From DTNV01 sp964388435 (GTDB lineage: Archaea > Micrarchaeota > Micrarchaeia > Norongarragalinales > UBA8480), in the NCBI GenBank assembly GCA_964388435.1, contig CAYMAH010000056.1, forward strand, positions 1-9,001: 9,001 bases of DNA, written 5' to 3'. The position numbers and the translations under genes are program-made. Under the pieces are notes generated by a model, which made no database searches, was not told where the DNA came from, and saw nothing but the letters and a program-made list of their open reading frames with translations. Positions 1 to 5,469 of this stretch are shown here, in pieces; positions within the stretch are counted from its first letter, which is position 1, and every line of letters begins with the position of its first letter.

Positions 1-1691
1 TTTTTAAGCAAATCCCCGGTTTTCACTTCAGGAGGCTTAACCAACTCAAACTCTTCAGGCTCTGACACTGTTTTCTGAACACCGCCCACACCTTCAACCT
101 TACCAGCCACTGCACTGGGCCGACCTCCTTTAAACAAATCACCCTTAACCAACACAGGATCGCGATAAGCACTGCTAACAGCCAAAAACTCCCCTCTCTT
201 CAAAACGTTAATCTTCTCCTGAACCACACTCAACTTCCACTCATCACTGCTATTACCACACAAAAGCTTTGCAACATACTTCGCATCCACAGGCTCTCTA
301 ATGAAAAAGGAAAAGAAAACTCCCGAGTTGTTAACCAAACTCCTGCTTAAAGCAGCGCACCTTTGAGTACCAATAATCAAGCCAACCTTGAATTTTCTCG
401 CTTCAGCGCTTAAACGGTCGGCGTAACTCTGAAAATCCCCTTTGTCAGTGTTAAAAATCAAACTCTCCCCCTCATCAATCAAAATGGTAAGATTCTCCTT
501 CAAACCGCCTGTAACCGCCTTGTTGTAGACTTTCCTCAAATAAACCTCCACAAACAACTGTTTCAACTCTAAACTGGGAATACCTTTCAAATCCAAGTGC
601 GCGCTCACACCCACAAGCTCGTTCAAATTAATCGAATCATTAGCAGGAAACAGGCTGCTCCAAGAAAGCATCTCCAAACGCCTGCACAAGCTCTTAACGC
701 TAGAATTCAAACGCTCCAACTTCCTAGCCTCGTGCAAAACATCCTCGCTACTAGGCGCTTTCAAACTCTTGTTAAACTCTTCAGCTTCAGCGCTCTCCCC
801 ACTCTTAAAACCCTTGGCGTGAAAAGCGTTCCTTGCAGCCATGGTCAAATAATACGCTTGCTGCTGACCCAAACCCAAAACCCCGCTCATCACGCTAACA
901 TTCTCGTTCACCCTCCAACTCACAGGCTTGCCATCCAAATCCCACAAGTTCAAACCCACTTTCCCAGCCTTAACCTCCCTACCCTTAACAACACCCTCAT
1001 ACTCGCCATGCGAATCCAAAACATGAATCACACCACTCCCAGAAACCTTGAAAGCCAAGTTTTTGAGAAGATTACTCTTGCCAAAACCGCTCGAACCCAC
1101 AACAATAGCGTGACGGTTAACCTCGGTTTCAAACTCGAGGTAGAAACCCCCTCTTCTTTTAACCCACTTCCACTGTTCTGTTCTTGCTTTTTCATCTTTA
1201 AATTTTTGCAGCTCTTCAATGAAATTACCCAAACCAATGCTTTCCTCTGAACTGCTGAAAACCCTCCACAAGCTTTCCAACTCTAACATTCTAGCATGGT
1301 AAAAAACATCTCTGAAAGCGCTCCAACCCCCGCCGAAAAGCGCTGCCAGCCAGTAAAAAAAACAAACGAGAAGAACTCCCAAAGCGTCAGGAGTGAAAAA
1401 CCACCACACAAAAGCCAAAATAAACACAATCAAATCTGCAAGCATAAACTTTTTCTTTGCTTCAAAATCAAAAAAATGAAACAAGAGGGCGAAACAAATT
1501 AAACTCGCCAGCATGAGTAATTCAATCATCAAATCCCAAAGAATAGTATTACCATTCAATTTAAGCATTTGAATGATAACCCCGTAAATGTAAGGAAGAA
1601 AAATCAAAAAAAGCAGCGTTTTCTTCCACCCTGAACTTAAACGCTCGGGCATTTTAGGAATTTCTGTAATGCTAAAGCCTAAAATTCTCAT
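1..1691 (-). CDS. Membrane-anchored HerA/VirD4-like ATPase, copy 1 (C-terminus off the left edge)
   Basis: Open from ATG at 1691 to the left edge, 563 codons visible; the start directly follows the 109-aa gene. Residues about 25-41, 51-74, 82-100 and 103-121 are strongly hydrophobic, suggesting four membrane helices. A cytoplasmic P-loop domain follows: Walker A GSSGFGKS at 199-206, Walker B ILIDE with D406/E407, and GTQR ending at R444, the pattern of the HerA/FtsK/TrwB branch of DNA-pumping ATPases (DUF87/TraG-like). The family drives DNA translocation or transfer through a hexameric ring; a coupling-protein-like role at the membrane is inferred. The visible part stops in the charged linker; by comparison with copy 2 (7499-9001), about 85 residues including a winged helix lie outside. 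The ATPase core is nearly identical to copy 2. Family call is strong; substrate and partner are unknown. Confidence 0.85.
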   Translation of the reverse strand, partial: MRILGFSITEIPKMPERLSSGWKKTLLFLIFLPYIYGVIIQMLKLNGNTILWDLMIELLMLASLICFALLFHFFDFEAKKKFMLADLIVFILAFVWWFFTPDALGVLLVCFFYWLAALFGGGWSAFRDVFYHARMLELESLWRVFSSSEESIGLGNFIEELQKFKDEKARTEQWKWVKRRGGFYLEFETEVNRHAIVVGSSGFGKSNLLKNLAFKVSGSGVIHVLDSHGEYEGVVKGREVKAGKVGLNLWDLDGKPVSWRVNENVSVMSGVLGLGQQQAYYLTMAARNAFHAKGFKSGESAEAEEFNKSLKAPSSEDVLHEARKLERLNSSVKSLCRRLEMLSWSSLFPANDSINLNELVGVSAHLDLKGIPSLELKQLFVEVYLRKVYNKAVTGGLKENLTILIDEGESLIFNTDKGDFQSYADRLSAEARKFKVGLIIGTQRCAALSRSLVNNSGVFFSFFIREPVDAKYVAKLLCGNSSDEWKLSVVQEKINVLKRGEFLAVSSAYRDPVLVKGDLFKGGRPSAVAGKVEGVGGVQKTVSEPEEFELVKPPEVKTGDLLK

Positions 1692-1698
1692 TTTAAAT

Positions 1699-2028
1699 TC
1701 ATTTAAAAATTGACGTCAGCTGGTTGTCGAACACGCATATTGTTTGCAAAGAAATACCCACTAACTGGCACGCTATATCCGTTTTAGAACACTGCGGAAC
1801 ACAACCTGAATTTGAACCAACTCCCTTAACACCTCCAAAAGGATTATAAAAAAATAAAAAAGCCAAAAATAAAATTGCAACAATAACTACAATAATACCA
1901 ACAACCTTACCTGTATTTTTATTAACAAACTCACTCTCACGCGGTTCTTCAAGTATTTTCAAATGATAACCATCATAATCAGACGGCCTAACGCTTCCCT
2001 TTTTACTAGTCTTAATCTTTCTAACCAT
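1699..2028 (-). CDS. Small single-pass membrane protein with four extracytoplasmic cysteines
   Basis: A 109-aa protein of unrecognised family. Residues 1-41 are basic and soluble; residues about 42-61 form one strong hydrophobic helix (VVGIIVVIVAILFLAFLFFY); the short tail contains Cys76, Cys80, Cys87 and Cys98 (CVPQC, then C, then C). With the positive N-terminus inside, the tail would face outside and could hold two disulfides. There is no obvious cleavable signal peptide. Its TGA stop is only 7 bp before the ATG of ATPase copy 1 on the same strand, so the two are probably co-transcribed and may act in one membrane complex (inference). A TATA-like TTTAAAAA lies about 30 bp upstream of the ATG, giving a very short leader. 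The reading frame looks real from its clean hydrophobic segment and operon spacing; its function is unknown. Confidence 0.7.
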   Translation of the reverse strand: MVRKIKTSKKGSVRPSDYDGYHLKILEEPRESEFVNKNTGKVVGIIVVIVAILFLAFLFFYNPFGGVKGVGSNSGCVPQCSKTDIACQLVGISLQTICVFDNQLTSIFK

Positions 2029-2056
2029 TACCCATTTTTCAATTAACTCAAAGCTC

Positions 2057-2064
2057 TTTTTAAA
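2057..2064 (-). promoter_or_regulatory. TATA-like box for the 109-aa/ATPase operon
   Basis: On the minus strand this reads TTTAAAAA, with its near edge 29 bp upstream of the ATG at 2028. This is the distance expected for an archaeal TATA box giving a leader of a few bases. No Shine-Dalgarno is visible before that ATG. The box is divergent from the promoter of the 59-aa gene. Confidence 0.45.
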
Positions 2065-2077
2065 TGTTATTATTAAA

Positions 2078-2104
2078 ACGCTGGAAACGCCGGCAGTGTA
2101 GGGT
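2078..2104 (+). repeat. 27-bp promoter-proximal element, copy A
   Basis: The element begins ACGCTGGAAACGCCGGCA, then G, then TGTAGGGT. It matches 3294-3320 at 26 of 27 positions (G against A at the 19th base). In both copies a TTAAA core begins 9 bp after the element and the gene's ATG 39 bp after its last base. Its position just upstream of the BRE/TATA region suggests a binding site for a transcription factor; GCTGG and CCGGC could also pair as a short hairpin. It lies between divergent promoters, so it could also act on the 109-aa/ATPase operon. Confidence 0.75.
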
Positions 2105-2110
2105 GCTAAA

Positions 2111-2119
2111 CCTTAAATA
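2111..2119 (+). promoter_or_regulatory. TATA-like box for the 59-aa gene
   Basis: CCTTAAATA, with TTAAA beginning 30 bp before the ATG at 2143. This predicts a start of transcription at or a few bases before the ATG, that is, a leaderless transcript. The same spacing is seen before the methyltransferase gene. Confidence 0.55.
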
Positions 2120-2142
2120 CTCACTTTTTAGAATTTATTATA

Positions 2143-2322
2143 ATGGAGTGTAGGATGGTTAAATTAGTGGGTTTCGTGGTGGTTTCAATCACAGCAGTGT
2201 TTCTAGCGGTTTTACTGTTAAACCAAGCCTTCACATTAAAACCAAGCACGTTCTTAAGCATCCAATTCGAAATACCTGTAATGATAATAGGAATAGCGTT
2301 ACTATGGCCGGGAGAAAACTAA
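2143..2322 (+). CDS. Small two-helix membrane protein (59 aa)
   Basis: ATG at 2143, TAA at 2320-2322, 59 residues, no recognised family. After a short MECRMVK start there is a hydrophobic stretch (about 8-26, VGFVVVSITAVFLAVLLL), a polar loop FTLKPSTFLSIQFE, and a second hydrophobic stretch IPVMIIGIALLW ending PGEN. The first ATG is preferred because it lies 30 bp after a TATA core, matching the methyltransferase promoter; ATG at 2155 is the alternative and would give 55 aa. The frame is free of stops, has membrane-protein composition and has a dedicated promoter, so it is probably real despite its size. It shares a 27-bp upstream element with the methyltransferase gene, suggesting co-regulation. 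Its role is unknown; a small toxin-like or complex-associated membrane peptide is possible, but nothing in the sequence decides this. Confidence 0.6.
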   Translation: MECRMVKLVGFVVVSITAVFLAVLLLNQAFTLKPSTFLSIQFEIPVMIIGIALLWPGEN

Positions 2323-2440
2323 AAATCATTACGAAATCAATAAATTCAGAAAACAATAGTAATAAGAAAAAAGCATAAACCACGCCATGCAAAAGTATTA
2401 AAAATCTTACTTTACATAAAATTATTAAAATTAATAAAAA

Positions 2441-2447
2441 AGGTGGT
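2441..2447 (+). promoter_or_regulatory. Shine-Dalgarno for the antitoxin gene
   Basis: AGGTGGT lies 8 bp before the ATG at 2456 and is complementary to the CACCUCC-type 3' end of archaeal 16S rRNA. It is the clearest ribosome-binding site in the window, contrasting with the leaderless-looking promoters nearby, and it fixes the antitoxin start. An A/T-rich stretch around 2411-2422 could be its TATA region. Confidence 0.6.
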
Positions 2448-2455
2448 CTAAGAGA

Positions 2456-2692
2456 ATGACAAACATGCTTTCAGTCCCATTGCCAGAAGAGCTAAAACAA
2501 GAAATGGAAAAACATAGGGAAATCAAGTGGGTGGAAATCGCCAGACGAGCCTTATGGGAGGCAGTCCAGGCAGTGGAAAAACTGGATGAGATAATGGCCA
2601 AAAGCAAGCTCACCGAAAAAGACGTTGAAAAACACTCTAAAATCTTAAAACAAAAAGTGTGGGAAAAACACAAAACGCAGTTGGGATTGTAA
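2456..2692 (+). CDS. VapB-like antitoxin
   Basis: A 78-aa protein starting MTNMLSVPLPEELKQEMEKH. The short strand-forming start (MLSVPLP) followed by two helices (residues about 11-21 and 25-42, IKWVEIARRALWEAVQA) is the plan of archaeal ribbon-helix-helix VapB antitoxins. The C-terminal part (about 43-78) is a highly charged helix of the kind that wraps the toxin. The stop TAA at 2690-2692 touches the ATG of the PIN gene at 2693 with no gap, the usual antitoxin-toxin coupling. Family role: it neutralises the VapC nuclease and represses its own operon. The gene looks intact. The RHH assignment rests on pattern only; the pairing with a PIN toxin is the strongest support. Confidence 0.75.
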   Translation: MTNMLSVPLPEELKQEMEKHREIKWVEIARRALWEAVQAVEKLDEIMAKSKLTEKDVEKHSKILKQKVWEKHKTQLGL

Positions 2693-3124
2693 ATGTCAAT
2701 TGAATTGATAGTAGACGCTAACATTCTATTCGCAGCGCTACTAGCCAAAAAAACAACACGCGAACTCCTTTTCAACCCGCGCTTAAAACTCTACGCGCCA
2801 GAATACCTGCTTGCCGAGTTATACGAACACCTACAAAACGACGAAGAAATCCAACAAAAACTACAACAAACCAAAGAAGAAACCGACAAGATACTCAACG
2901 AACTACTAAACACAATCGAAGTAATCCCACTCAAAGAATACGCCTCACTCATTCCCAAAGCAATCCAAACCTCTCCAGACGAGTACGACGCCCCCTACTT
3001 CGCCCTCGCACTCCACCTAAACATCACCCTATGATCAAACGAAAAAAAACTCAAAAACCAAAACACGGTCAAAGTAATCACCACACAAGAACTAATCCAA
3101 AAACTCGAAACAAACCCAACCTAA
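2693..3124 (+). pseudogene. PIN-domain (VapC-like) toxin interrupted by in-frame TGA
   Basis: The frame from ATG 2693 stops at TGA 3032-3034 after 113 aa, but continues in frame to TAA 3122-3124 with clear PIN C-terminal sequence. PIN ribonuclease features: D8 in LIVDAN, E42 in LLAELYEH, D96/D99 in PDEYDAPYFALAL. After the TGA the frame reads SNEKKLKNQ then VKVITTQEL, matching the end of this PIN subfamily, where the preceding motif is normally W-S-N-D/E-K. The TGA therefore sits exactly where TGG (Trp) is expected, a single G-to-A change. The 113-aa product would lack the last strand and helix and the fourth acidic motif, so it is probably inactive. TGA is the true stop of other genes here, so recoding is unlikely. 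The coding strand is markedly A+C-rich. Confidence 0.75.
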
Positions 3125-3227
3125 AAAAACAACACACACAAAAAAAGCAAAAACCTAAAACCATTTCACAAAACTCATGAAAAAACTACGCCTCCTAACA
3201 AAAACACTTAAACAAAATTAATCGGTT
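3125..3227. other. Non-coding A/C-rich spacer
   Basis: Between the PIN remnant and the possible structured RNA there is no credible gene on either strand. The plus strand is very poor in G and T. A CTTAAAC sequence at 3207-3213 could be a TATA box for the structured element that follows, but this is weak. Confidence 0.4.
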
Positions 3228-3287
3228 GGGCTTGTGAAATCCCTTGCGTTTCACGCATGCGGATGAAACAAGCCTCTTGCTACTTTT
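3228..3287 (+). ncRNA. Possible structured RNA or hairpin site with T-run end
   Basis: An 8-bp stem can form between 3228-3235 (GGGCTTGT) and 3268-3275 (ACAAGCCT), with one G-U pair. Inside it, two shorter helices compete: 3234-3239 GTGAAA with 3249-3254 TTTCAC, and 3248-3253 GTTTCA with 3264-3269 TGAAAC; the palindrome CGCATGCG lies at 3254-3261. A T-run (3284-3288) follows and could end transcription. The composition changes sharply from the A/C-rich sequence upstream. It could be a small RNA, a leader with alternative folds, or a DNA recombination or binding site; no known RNA family is recognised. Confidence 0.3.
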
Positions 3288-3293
3288 TCCACC

Positions 3294-3320
3294 ACGCTGG
3301 AAACGCCGGCAATGTAGGGT
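3294..3320 (+). repeat. 27-bp promoter-proximal element, copy B
   Basis: Differs from 2078-2104 by one base (A at the 19th position). The TTAAA core begins 9 bp after it and the methyltransferase ATG 39 bp after its last base, exactly as in copy A. Such fixed spacing is what an activator or repressor site next to a TATA/BRE promoter would show. Its first part can also pair with bases just upstream (TTTCCA with TGGAAA), which copy A cannot do. Confidence 0.75.
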
Positions 3321-3326
3321 AATAAG

Positions 3327-3335
3327 GTTTAAAAG
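3327..3335 (+). promoter_or_regulatory. TATA-like box for the methyltransferase gene
   Basis: GTTTAAAAG, with the TTAAA core starting at 3329, 30 bp before ATG 3359. A leaderless transcript starting near the ATG is predicted. There is no Shine-Dalgarno. Confidence 0.55.
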
Positions 3336-3358
3336 CTTTGTAAAATAATTTATTATTG

Positions 3359-4204
3359 ATGAGTACTATGAATCATAAGTTGATAATTGGTAATTGCATG
3401 ACCATGCCTGAAATTACAGACGGTAGTGTTCAGCTTGTTGTTACTTCCCCTCCTTATTTTAATGCTCCTTTTGATTATAAGGGCTTGTTTAGGGATTATC
3501 AACAGTATTTAGGTGTTCTTCGCAATGTCGCTAGAGAATCATTCAGGGTTCTTGCTGATGGAAGGATTTTTGTTTTGAATATAGATGACATGCTGATTGA
3601 TGGTGAAAAATTTCCAATAGTGGCGGACTCGATAAAGATTTTTCAAGAAGCTGGTTTTCGGTACCGGGATAGAATAACATGGAAAAAGCCCGAGGGTTAT
3701 TTAAGAATCAGCAGAAGGAGTGGGGTTATGTTGCAAAACCCTTATCCAATGTATTTCTATCCAGATAATCTTCTTGAAAGTATAATAATATTTCAGAAAG
3801 GAAAGTTTGATTACAGGTCAATTTCCAAGGAGGTTAGGGAAAAGTCCAAGGTTGATCTAAAAGAGTTTCAGCAAAAGAAGTGGTTTATGACTCTTTGGGA
3901 AATGAATAACGTGATGCCAGGATCAACGTTGGAAAAGGACATCGCAGCGTTTCCTGAAGAACTGCCTTACAGGGCAATAAAATTATTTTCCTATGCTGGC
4001 GAAACCGTTCTTGACCCTTTTGCAGGGTCTGGAACAACAATGAAAATGGCTAGAAAACTAGGTAGGAATAGCATTGGAATCGAAATCAAAAAATCACTCG
4101 TTCCAATAATCAAAGAAAAGTTGGAATTTAACGGCCAAAAAGCACTAAACCAGAATGACGACACTTTTGAATTAATAGAAAGGGAAAAAGGTCGTATAAA
4201 ATAA
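3359..4204 (+). CDS. Type II DNA methyltransferase, N4-cytosine type (beta order)
   Basis: A 281-aa AdoMet-dependent DNA methyltransferase of the N6_N4_Mtase fold. The catalytic motif IV TSPPY is at residues 29-33 and the AdoMet-binding motif I DPFAGSGTT at 219-227, so the order is IV before I (beta class). SPPY rather than DPPY favours N4-cytosine methylation, though it does not prove it. The target-recognition part should lie between the motifs (about 100-200). Length is normal for a compact type II enzyme and all core motifs are present, so it looks active. ATG 3359 is chosen because the 30-bp TATA distance equals that of the 59-aa gene; TTG 3356 and ATG 3368 are alternatives. Its TAA overlaps by one base the ATG at 4204 that opens the endonuclease N-terminal segment. 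Role: protect host sites from the partner nuclease. The 5' half has T-rich codons, the 3' half A-rich codons. Confidence 0.88.
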   Translation: MSTMNHKLIIGNCMTMPEITDGSVQLVVTSPPYFNAPFDYKGLFRDYQQYLGVLRNVARESFRVLADGRIFVLNIDDMLIDGEKFPIVADSIKIFQEAGFRYRDRITWKKPEGYLRISRRSGVMLQNPYPMYFYPDNLLESIIIFQKGKFDYRSISKEVREKSKVDLKEFQQKKWFMTLWEMNNVMPGSTLEKDIAAFPEELPYRAIKLFSYAGETVLDPFAGSGTTMKMARKLGRNSIGIEIKKSLVPIIKEKLEFNGQKALNQNDDTFELIEREKGRIK

Positions 4205-4276
4205 TGAAAATATCAGCCAAAATTACTGGAGTAAAATACACTCCCCTTATTATGCAGAAATCTGAACACTTTCAAC
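4204..4276 (+). other. Probable N-terminal segment of the endonuclease, in a different frame
   Basis: ATG 4204-4206 overlaps the methyltransferase stop (TAATG) and starts MKISAKITGVKYTP, then reads out of the main frame to TGA at 4333-4335 (43 aa). The main endonuclease frame is open upstream of its ATG 4277 back to TAA 4232-4234. A +1 step at the run CCCC (4243-4246), codon CCC followed by C, joins YTP to LLCRNLNTFN and then MSELEK, giving one 353-aa protein. Either the C run gained a base (frameshift mutation or sequencing error) or the ribosome shifts there. The tight coupling to the methyltransferase stop supports 4204 as the ancestral start. Confidence 0.5.
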
Positions 4277-5266
4277 ATGTCAGAACTGGAAAAAGCGCTT
4301 TCCAAAGACGCTTCCTTTATATTGAAGCTGAATGATAAAAATAAAATCGCCGTCAGTTGGTGGGTTTCCGCAAAAAGAACAAGATCTTACCCTTACGCTC
4401 GCGTTTATGACTTGCTTAATTTTTCAGGCAAAAAAGTAACTATAATCCCAATAGTAAAAGATGAAGGAAAAGAAGGGGATAGAGATTTTTTACAATGGGA
4501 CACCATTTCATTGATGAGTTTACTAGGTGTTTATGTCATAATCAGTTATTATAAAAACGCCGAGAAAAGCTCAAGATACAAAAATAAAATAACAAATCAA
4601 ACGTTTGATGTTGAACAAATCGAATCAGAAATAAAAAAACTGTTATCTTATCAATCAGACGCTTTGCACTGGAACCTAGAGCAAATAAACAAAGTTGGCG
4701 AGATAAGTGAAAAAGCCTTAAACTCTTATGAAAAAATCTCAAGAACTCTTGGCATTGAAATGCATTCAAAAGAATCTGCAGAAAAAAGAATCAAAGAGCT
4801 TTTGAAGGGAAAGAAGGTATTTATGAACCTGTCAAGAAGCCTGGCACAAAAAGCACAACAAAGAGAAAGCATTACCATTCAACCCAAAGAAAAACTAGTT
4901 GGAACCAAAGCATCGCTAACCATAAAAAATTATTTGGGTGGAAATTACTACTTCACTTCTGACGAGGTTGAATTAAATAAAAACACTGTTTACCTGACAG
5001 AAGGAAAAAACAGCAAAGATAACAAATTGCCTTCAATCGGAGATATAAAAGATGGCCTACTTAAAATGATTCTATTTACCAACCTTGAAAAGGTAAAGGT
5101 AAATGGAAAAACTTACAACCCTATTCCAATCTTAAAACTAACAACTGGAGAGAAATTCAATCTAAAGGAATTAAATGACCCCTACAAAAAAATGTTGAGT
5201 TTGTTAAAAAAAGAGGCTGAAATAAACAAATTCAAGGTAATAATAAATGATAATTTTTTAGAATAG
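4277..5266 (+). CDS. Putative type II restriction endonuclease
   Basis: A 329-aa soluble protein immediately downstream of the methyltransferase on the same strand, the usual place for the cognate nuclease. Distinctive blocks are SWWVSAKRTRSYPYARVYD (about 27-45), VTIIPIVKDEGKEGDRDF then LQWDT (about 54-76), QSDALHWNL and, further on, LTIKNYLGGNYYF. The charged DEG-x-x-GDRD stretch next to a hydrophobic strand is a candidate catalytic core, but no canonical PD-(D/E)XK can be assigned with confidence. There are no membrane segments. The likely role is cleavage of the unmethylated target of the adjacent enzyme. ATG 4277 is the only in-frame ATG after the upstream stop at 4232 and has no Shine-Dalgarno, so the real N-terminus is probably encoded from 4204 through a +1 shift; the missing 24 residues may matter for activity. 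A T8 run at 5304-5311 follows. Confidence 0.65.
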   Translation: MSELEKALSKDASFILKLNDKNKIAVSWWVSAKRTRSYPYARVYDLLNFSGKKVTIIPIVKDEGKEGDRDFLQWDTISLMSLLGVYVIISYYKNAEKSSRYKNKITNQTFDVEQIESEIKKLLSYQSDALHWNLEQINKVGEISEKALNSYEKISRTLGIEMHSKESAEKRIKELLKGKKVFMNLSRSLAQKAQQRESITIQPKEKLVGTKASLTIKNYLGGNYYFTSDEVELNKNTVYLTEGKNSKDNKLPSIGDIKDGLLKMILFTNLEKVKVNGKTYNPIPILKLTTGEKFNLKELNDPYKKMLSLLKKEAEINKFKVIINDNFLE

Positions 5267-5303
5267 AAATAAAGAAAAAATAAAATTTTAGCAGTTTCAC
5301 TTA

Positions 5304-5311
5304 TTTTTTTT
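5304..5311 (+). terminator. T-run terminator after the restriction-modification genes
   Basis: A run of eight T, 38 bp after the endonuclease stop, in A/T-rich surroundings. Archaeal polymerase commonly stops at T-runs without a hairpin. It would end the methyltransferase-endonuclease transcript. Confidence 0.4.
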
Positions 5312-5337
5312 ATAGTAAGGCTTTGAATCTTTTTTGA

Positions 5338-5466
5338 TCAGCAAACCGCCGTAATCTCGTATTTTAGTTTTTGCCCTTCTTCCTCAATTTCTTGTATTTC
5401 CTTCGGAGGGATGGCAATAATCAATTTAACATATTCCTTGTTTCCGATTTTGTGCGAAAACCGCTT
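5338..5466 (-). pseudogene. Remnant of a small basic protein gene
   Basis: On the minus strand an open stretch runs from just after TAA (5467-5469) to TGA (5338-5340), 42 codons, with no start codon at its head. It reads KRFSHKIGNKEYVKLIIAIPP followed by KEIQEIEEEGQ and a short tail. The GNKEY-V-K-I-IPP plan, with a glutamate-rich helix and a closing G-Q-x-L, resembles small archaeal AbrB-like DNA-binding proteins in which a K/R-rich strand leads into an IP-P-x-I helix. The N-terminal start is missing and the upstream stop is immediate, so this is a decayed fragment rather than a gene. It lies alone in the spacer between the restriction-modification and AbiE modules. The family assignment is tentative. 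Confidence 0.4.
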
Positions 5467-5469
5467 TTA

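Noticed and set aside
597..1250. 217-codon plus-strand frame and similar frames at 8310-8984
   Set aside because: Mirror frames of the two ATPase genes; they occur in both copies because the genes are duplicated, and their products are low-complexity.
1296..1502. 68-codon plus-strand frame
   Set aside because: Antisense to the membrane-helix segment of ATPase copy 1.
2431..2775. 114-codon minus-strand frame opposite the antitoxin
   Set aside because: Antisense shadow of the VapB/PIN pair, which has a Shine-Dalgarno, correct coupling and recognisable motifs.
3032..3034. TGA read as Trp or selenocysteine
   Set aside because: The 109-aa gene, AbiEi and ATPase copy 2 all end at TGA without extended homology, and the family has Trp, not Cys/Sec, at this place; a nonsense mutation is simpler.
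3228..3287. tRNA or C/D box RNA
   Set aside because: No cloverleaf or T-loop, and no RTGATGA/CTGA box pair.
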